From NCBI RefSeq assembly GCF_001699815.1, contig NZ_MCGB01000096.1, positions 1 to 64,000 of the forward strand: DNA of 64,000 bases. The letters are read 5' to 3'. This DNA comes from Ralstonia pickettii (GTDB lineage Bacteria > Pseudomonadota > Gammaproteobacteria > Burkholderiales > Burkholderiaceae). Shown in pieces: positions 62,145-64,000 of the stretch. The notes under the pieces were generated by a model. That model was not told where the DNA came from and did no database searches. It saw nothing but the letters and a program-made list of their open reading frames with translations. A program made the position numbers and the translations under genes. Within the stretch, counting starts at the first letter, position 1, and each line of letters opens with the position of its first letter.

Positions 62145-62988
62145 TCTTCTTCCTCTCGATGCATCTACGCCGGTTGCCCCACCGCTTGTCTCACTCCGCG
62201 ACGTGCATCTGAGTTTCGGCATCACGCCGGTGTTGTCGGGCATCAACCTCGACGTGCAGCGCGGCCAAGCCGTGTCGATCATCGGGCCGTCGGGCTCGGG
62301 CAAGTCGACGCTCCTGCGCTGCATCAGCGGTTTGCTTCGGCCGCAGCGCGGCAGCATCACCGTGGACGGCATCCGCGTCGACCAGCTCAACACCGAAGAA
62401 GACACCATTGCCCTGCGCAAGCGCATTGGCTTTGTGTTCCAGCAATACAACCTGTTTCCGCACCTGAGCGTGCTCGACAACCTCGTCGCCGCCCCCGTGC
62501 GCGTGCTCGGCAAAGCGCGTTCAGAGGCTGAAGCCACCGCACATGCGCTGCTCAAGAAAGTGGGCCTGGCAGACAAGGCGCGCGCATACCCCGGACAGCT
62601 CTCGGGCGGCCAGCAACAGCGCGTAGCCATTGCCCGCGCGCTGGCCATGAAACCGGAACTGATCTTGTTCGATGAAGTGACGTCCGCGCTCGATCCAGAA
62701 ACGGTGGGGGAAGTGCTCAACGTCATCGGCGAATTGGTCGACGATGGCTTGACCTGCGTGCTGGTCACGCACGAAATGGCCTTCGCGCGGGCGATCAGCG
62801 ACGAGGTGGTGTTCACGGAACACGGCGTCGTGGTGGAACGTGGCTCGGCAGAACAGGTTTTTTCCTCTCCGACGAGCGACCGCACACGTGCATTCCTGTC
62901 GCGCGCGCTTTCGGGTCATGCAGGTGCGCGGCCCCTCCTGCATGCGGCATGGCACGCTGCTTTCACCAGCGCGACGTTTGCCGTCTGA
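62131..62988 (+). CDS. ABC transporter ATPase, polar amino-acid type
   Basis: A 285-residue ATPase of the GlnQ/HisP class: Walker A GPSGSGKST (about 52-60), Q-loop FVFQQYNLFPHLSV, signature LSGGQQQR, Walker B LILFDEVTSALDPE (Val in place of the usual Pro), H-loop VTHEM. The last 30 residues are an atypical His/Ala-rich tail. It ends 10 bp before the stop of the convergent PLP-lyase gene. Confidence 0.92.
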   Translation: MSLPDLLPLDASTPVAPPLVSLRDVHLSFGITPVLSGINLDVQRGQAVSIIGPSGSGKSTLLRCISGLLRPQRGSITVDGIRVDQLNTEEDTIALRKRIGFVFQQYNLFPHLSVLDNLVAAPVRVLGKARSEAEATAHALLKKVGLADKARAYPGQLSGGQQQRVAIARALAMKPELILFDEVTSALDPETVGEVLNVIGELVDDGLTCVLVTHEMAFARAISDEVVFTEHGVVVERGSAEQVFSSPTSDRTRAFLSRALSGHAGARPLLHAAWHAAFTSATFAV

Positions 62989-62998
62989 CCTTCGACCT

Positions 62999-64000
62999 TC
63001 AACCGCCAATCGCGTGCAGCGCGGCTACGGGCGCGTGCTGCAGCGCCTGCTCCAGATCAGCAATCAGGTCATCGGCATCTTCCAGACCGACATGCAAGCG
63101 CAGCACAGCGCCAGCTTGATCCCATTGCGCGTGGTCAGCCAACCTTTCGGGCGCAACCACGGTGACGAGGCTTTCGTACCCGCCCCACGACGCGCCAATC
63201 GCGAACAGCTGCAAGGCATCGGCAACCCGTTCTGCGGCGTACTGATCCGCGCCTTCCAGCACGAATGAAACGAGCCCGTTCGCGCCCGAGAAATCCCGCT
63301 GCCACAGCGCGTGACCCGGGTCACCCGGCAATGCCGGATAGAACACCCGCCCAACGCCCGACTGCGCCTGCAGCCACTGCGCCACGCACGTGGCATTGCG
63401 CTGGTGCTGGGCCATGCGCACCGGCAACGTGCGCACGCCGCGCAGCGCCAGATAGGCATCATCGGCGCCGATCGTGAGGCCGAGCACATCGTGTGCGGCC
63501 GCAATACGTGCCGCCACGGCATCGGTGCGGGCAACGACCGCACCCAGCATCACATCGGAATGCCCGGCCACGTACTTGGTGGCGGCAAGGATGGAGATGT
63601 CCGCCCCCGCATCGAGCGGCCGGAAGAGAATGCCAGACGCCCACGTATTGTCCGTCGCCAGCAAGACGCCGTGCCGCTGCGCTACTCGGGCAATGGCACG
63701 CAAGTCATAGATTTCATAGAGCAGCGACCCCGGCGATTCCGTATAGATCAGCCGTGTGTGCGGGCGGATGGCGGCTTCGAGCTGCCCGTCGCGCGGGTCC
63801 ACATAGGTCAGTTCAATGCCCAGGCGCTGCAGCAGACCTGTGTCGAGCCGGCGTACGGGCGCATACACGCTGTCGGTCACGACCACGTGGTCGCCAGGCG
63901 ACAACAGCGCCAGGAACGTCAGCGAAATCGCCGACAAGCCCGATGGCACAAGGAACACACGCACGCCGCCCTCAAGGGCCAGCAGCGCATCTTCCAGCGC
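62999..64000 (-). CDS. Cystathionine beta-lyase-like PLP enzyme, 5' end missing
   Basis: At least 334 residues of a Cys/Met-metabolism PLP enzyme (MetC/MetB family); the start lies beyond the right edge. Visible: GLSAISLTFLALLSPGDHVV, YTESPGSLLYEIYDL (with the substrate/PLP contacts), LLATDNTWASGILFRP with the PLP-binding Asp, and the Schiff-base lysine in ATKYVAGHSD. The SPGSLLYEI form matches MetC rather than MetB. Convergent with the amino-acid/sulfur importer and likely metabolises its cargo (cystathionine or cystine to homocysteine, pyruvate and ammonia or thiocysteine). Confidence 0.88.
   Translation of the reverse strand, partial: ALEDALLALEGGVRVFLVPSGLSAISLTFLALLSPGDHVVVTDSVYAPVRRLDTGLLQRLGIELTYVDPRDGQLEAAIRPHTRLIYTESPGSLLYEIYDLRAIARVAQRHGVLLATDNTWASGILFRPLDAGADISILAATKYVAGHSDVMLGAVVARTDAVAARIAAAHDVLGLTIGADDAYLALRGVRTLPVRMAQHQRNATCVAQWLQAQSGVGRVFYPALPGDPGHALWQRDFSGANGLVSFVLEGADQYAAERVADALQLFAIGASWGGYESLVTVVAPERLADHAQWDQAGAVLRLHVGLEDADDLIADLEQALQHAPVAALHAIGG

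Overview
The window is GC-rich DNA from a beta-proteobacterium, most likely a Burkholderiaceae member such as Ralstonia (inferred from codon use, from Ralstonia/Cupriavidus-like families such as TIGR01777, PqiABC and SfnG, and from dense same-strand operons). I see no rRNA, tRNA, CRISPR, integrase or intact insertion sequence. Nearly all of it is chromosomal coding sequence, with two small decayed patches (about 4130-4712 and 47304-47543).

Layout. 1-4075 (minus strand): a truncated FMN reductase, then a run of MFS pump, MarR regulator, CorA transporter and the 3-methyladenine glycosylase tag. 4130-4712: gene remnants including the tail of a chemotaxis receptor. 4728-5453: OmpW-like porin. 5606-11323 (minus): a four-gene aromatic-ring catabolic operon (FAD hydroxylase, extradiol dioxygenase, FAH-fold hydrolase, acyl-CoA ligase) read away from a TetR gene at 11461. 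12260-21835 (minus): PqiABC lipid-transport genes lying downstream of an RND efflux system (adaptor, pump, outer-membrane factor), again read away from a TetR gene (22150), which is a close paralogue of the first. 22900-26861: AI-2E family permease, LysR regulator, membrane diguanylate cyclase. A 40-bp promoter/operator element is repeated almost unchanged in front of the aromatic operon, the RND operon and the LysR gene, so these units probably form one regulon.

27008-44456 is a photoprotection island: a class I-like photolyase, a 54-residue DUF2256 protein and a cryptochrome-DASH in one operon; an iron-sulfur (FeS-BCP) photolyase; two lipocalins; a chalcone-isomerase-like protein; DUF2878; carbonic anhydrase; a TIGR01777 epimerase; and an operon of a MerR/LitR-type regulator, folE, a COG2907 flavoprotein, DUF1365, cyclopropane-fatty-acid synthase, DUF1295 and a second CFA-like methyltransferase. 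The combination matches light- or singlet-oxygen-induced regulons known from Pseudomonas and Rhodobacter: repair of UV-damaged DNA, supply of folate/pterin cofactor, and remodelling of membrane lipids. The regulator's cobalamin domain lacks the usual B12-ligand motif.

44946-47273: GntR regulator, an MDR-family oxidoreductase, an HxlR regulator. 47898-58550 (plus): an organosulfur-scavenging cluster with an FMN reductase, the dimethylsulfone monooxygenase sfnG, a complete branched-chain-amino-acid-type ABC transporter with two acyl-CoA-dehydrogenase-like monooxygenases inserted among its genes, and an SfnR-type sigma-54 activator whose GAFTGA loop reads GAFAGA. 58600-59727: an acyltransferase. 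59817-64000: an amino-acid/sulfur-compound ABC transporter ending against a convergent cystathionine beta-lyase-like gene that runs off the right edge. The right third of the window is thus largely devoted to sulfur acquisition.
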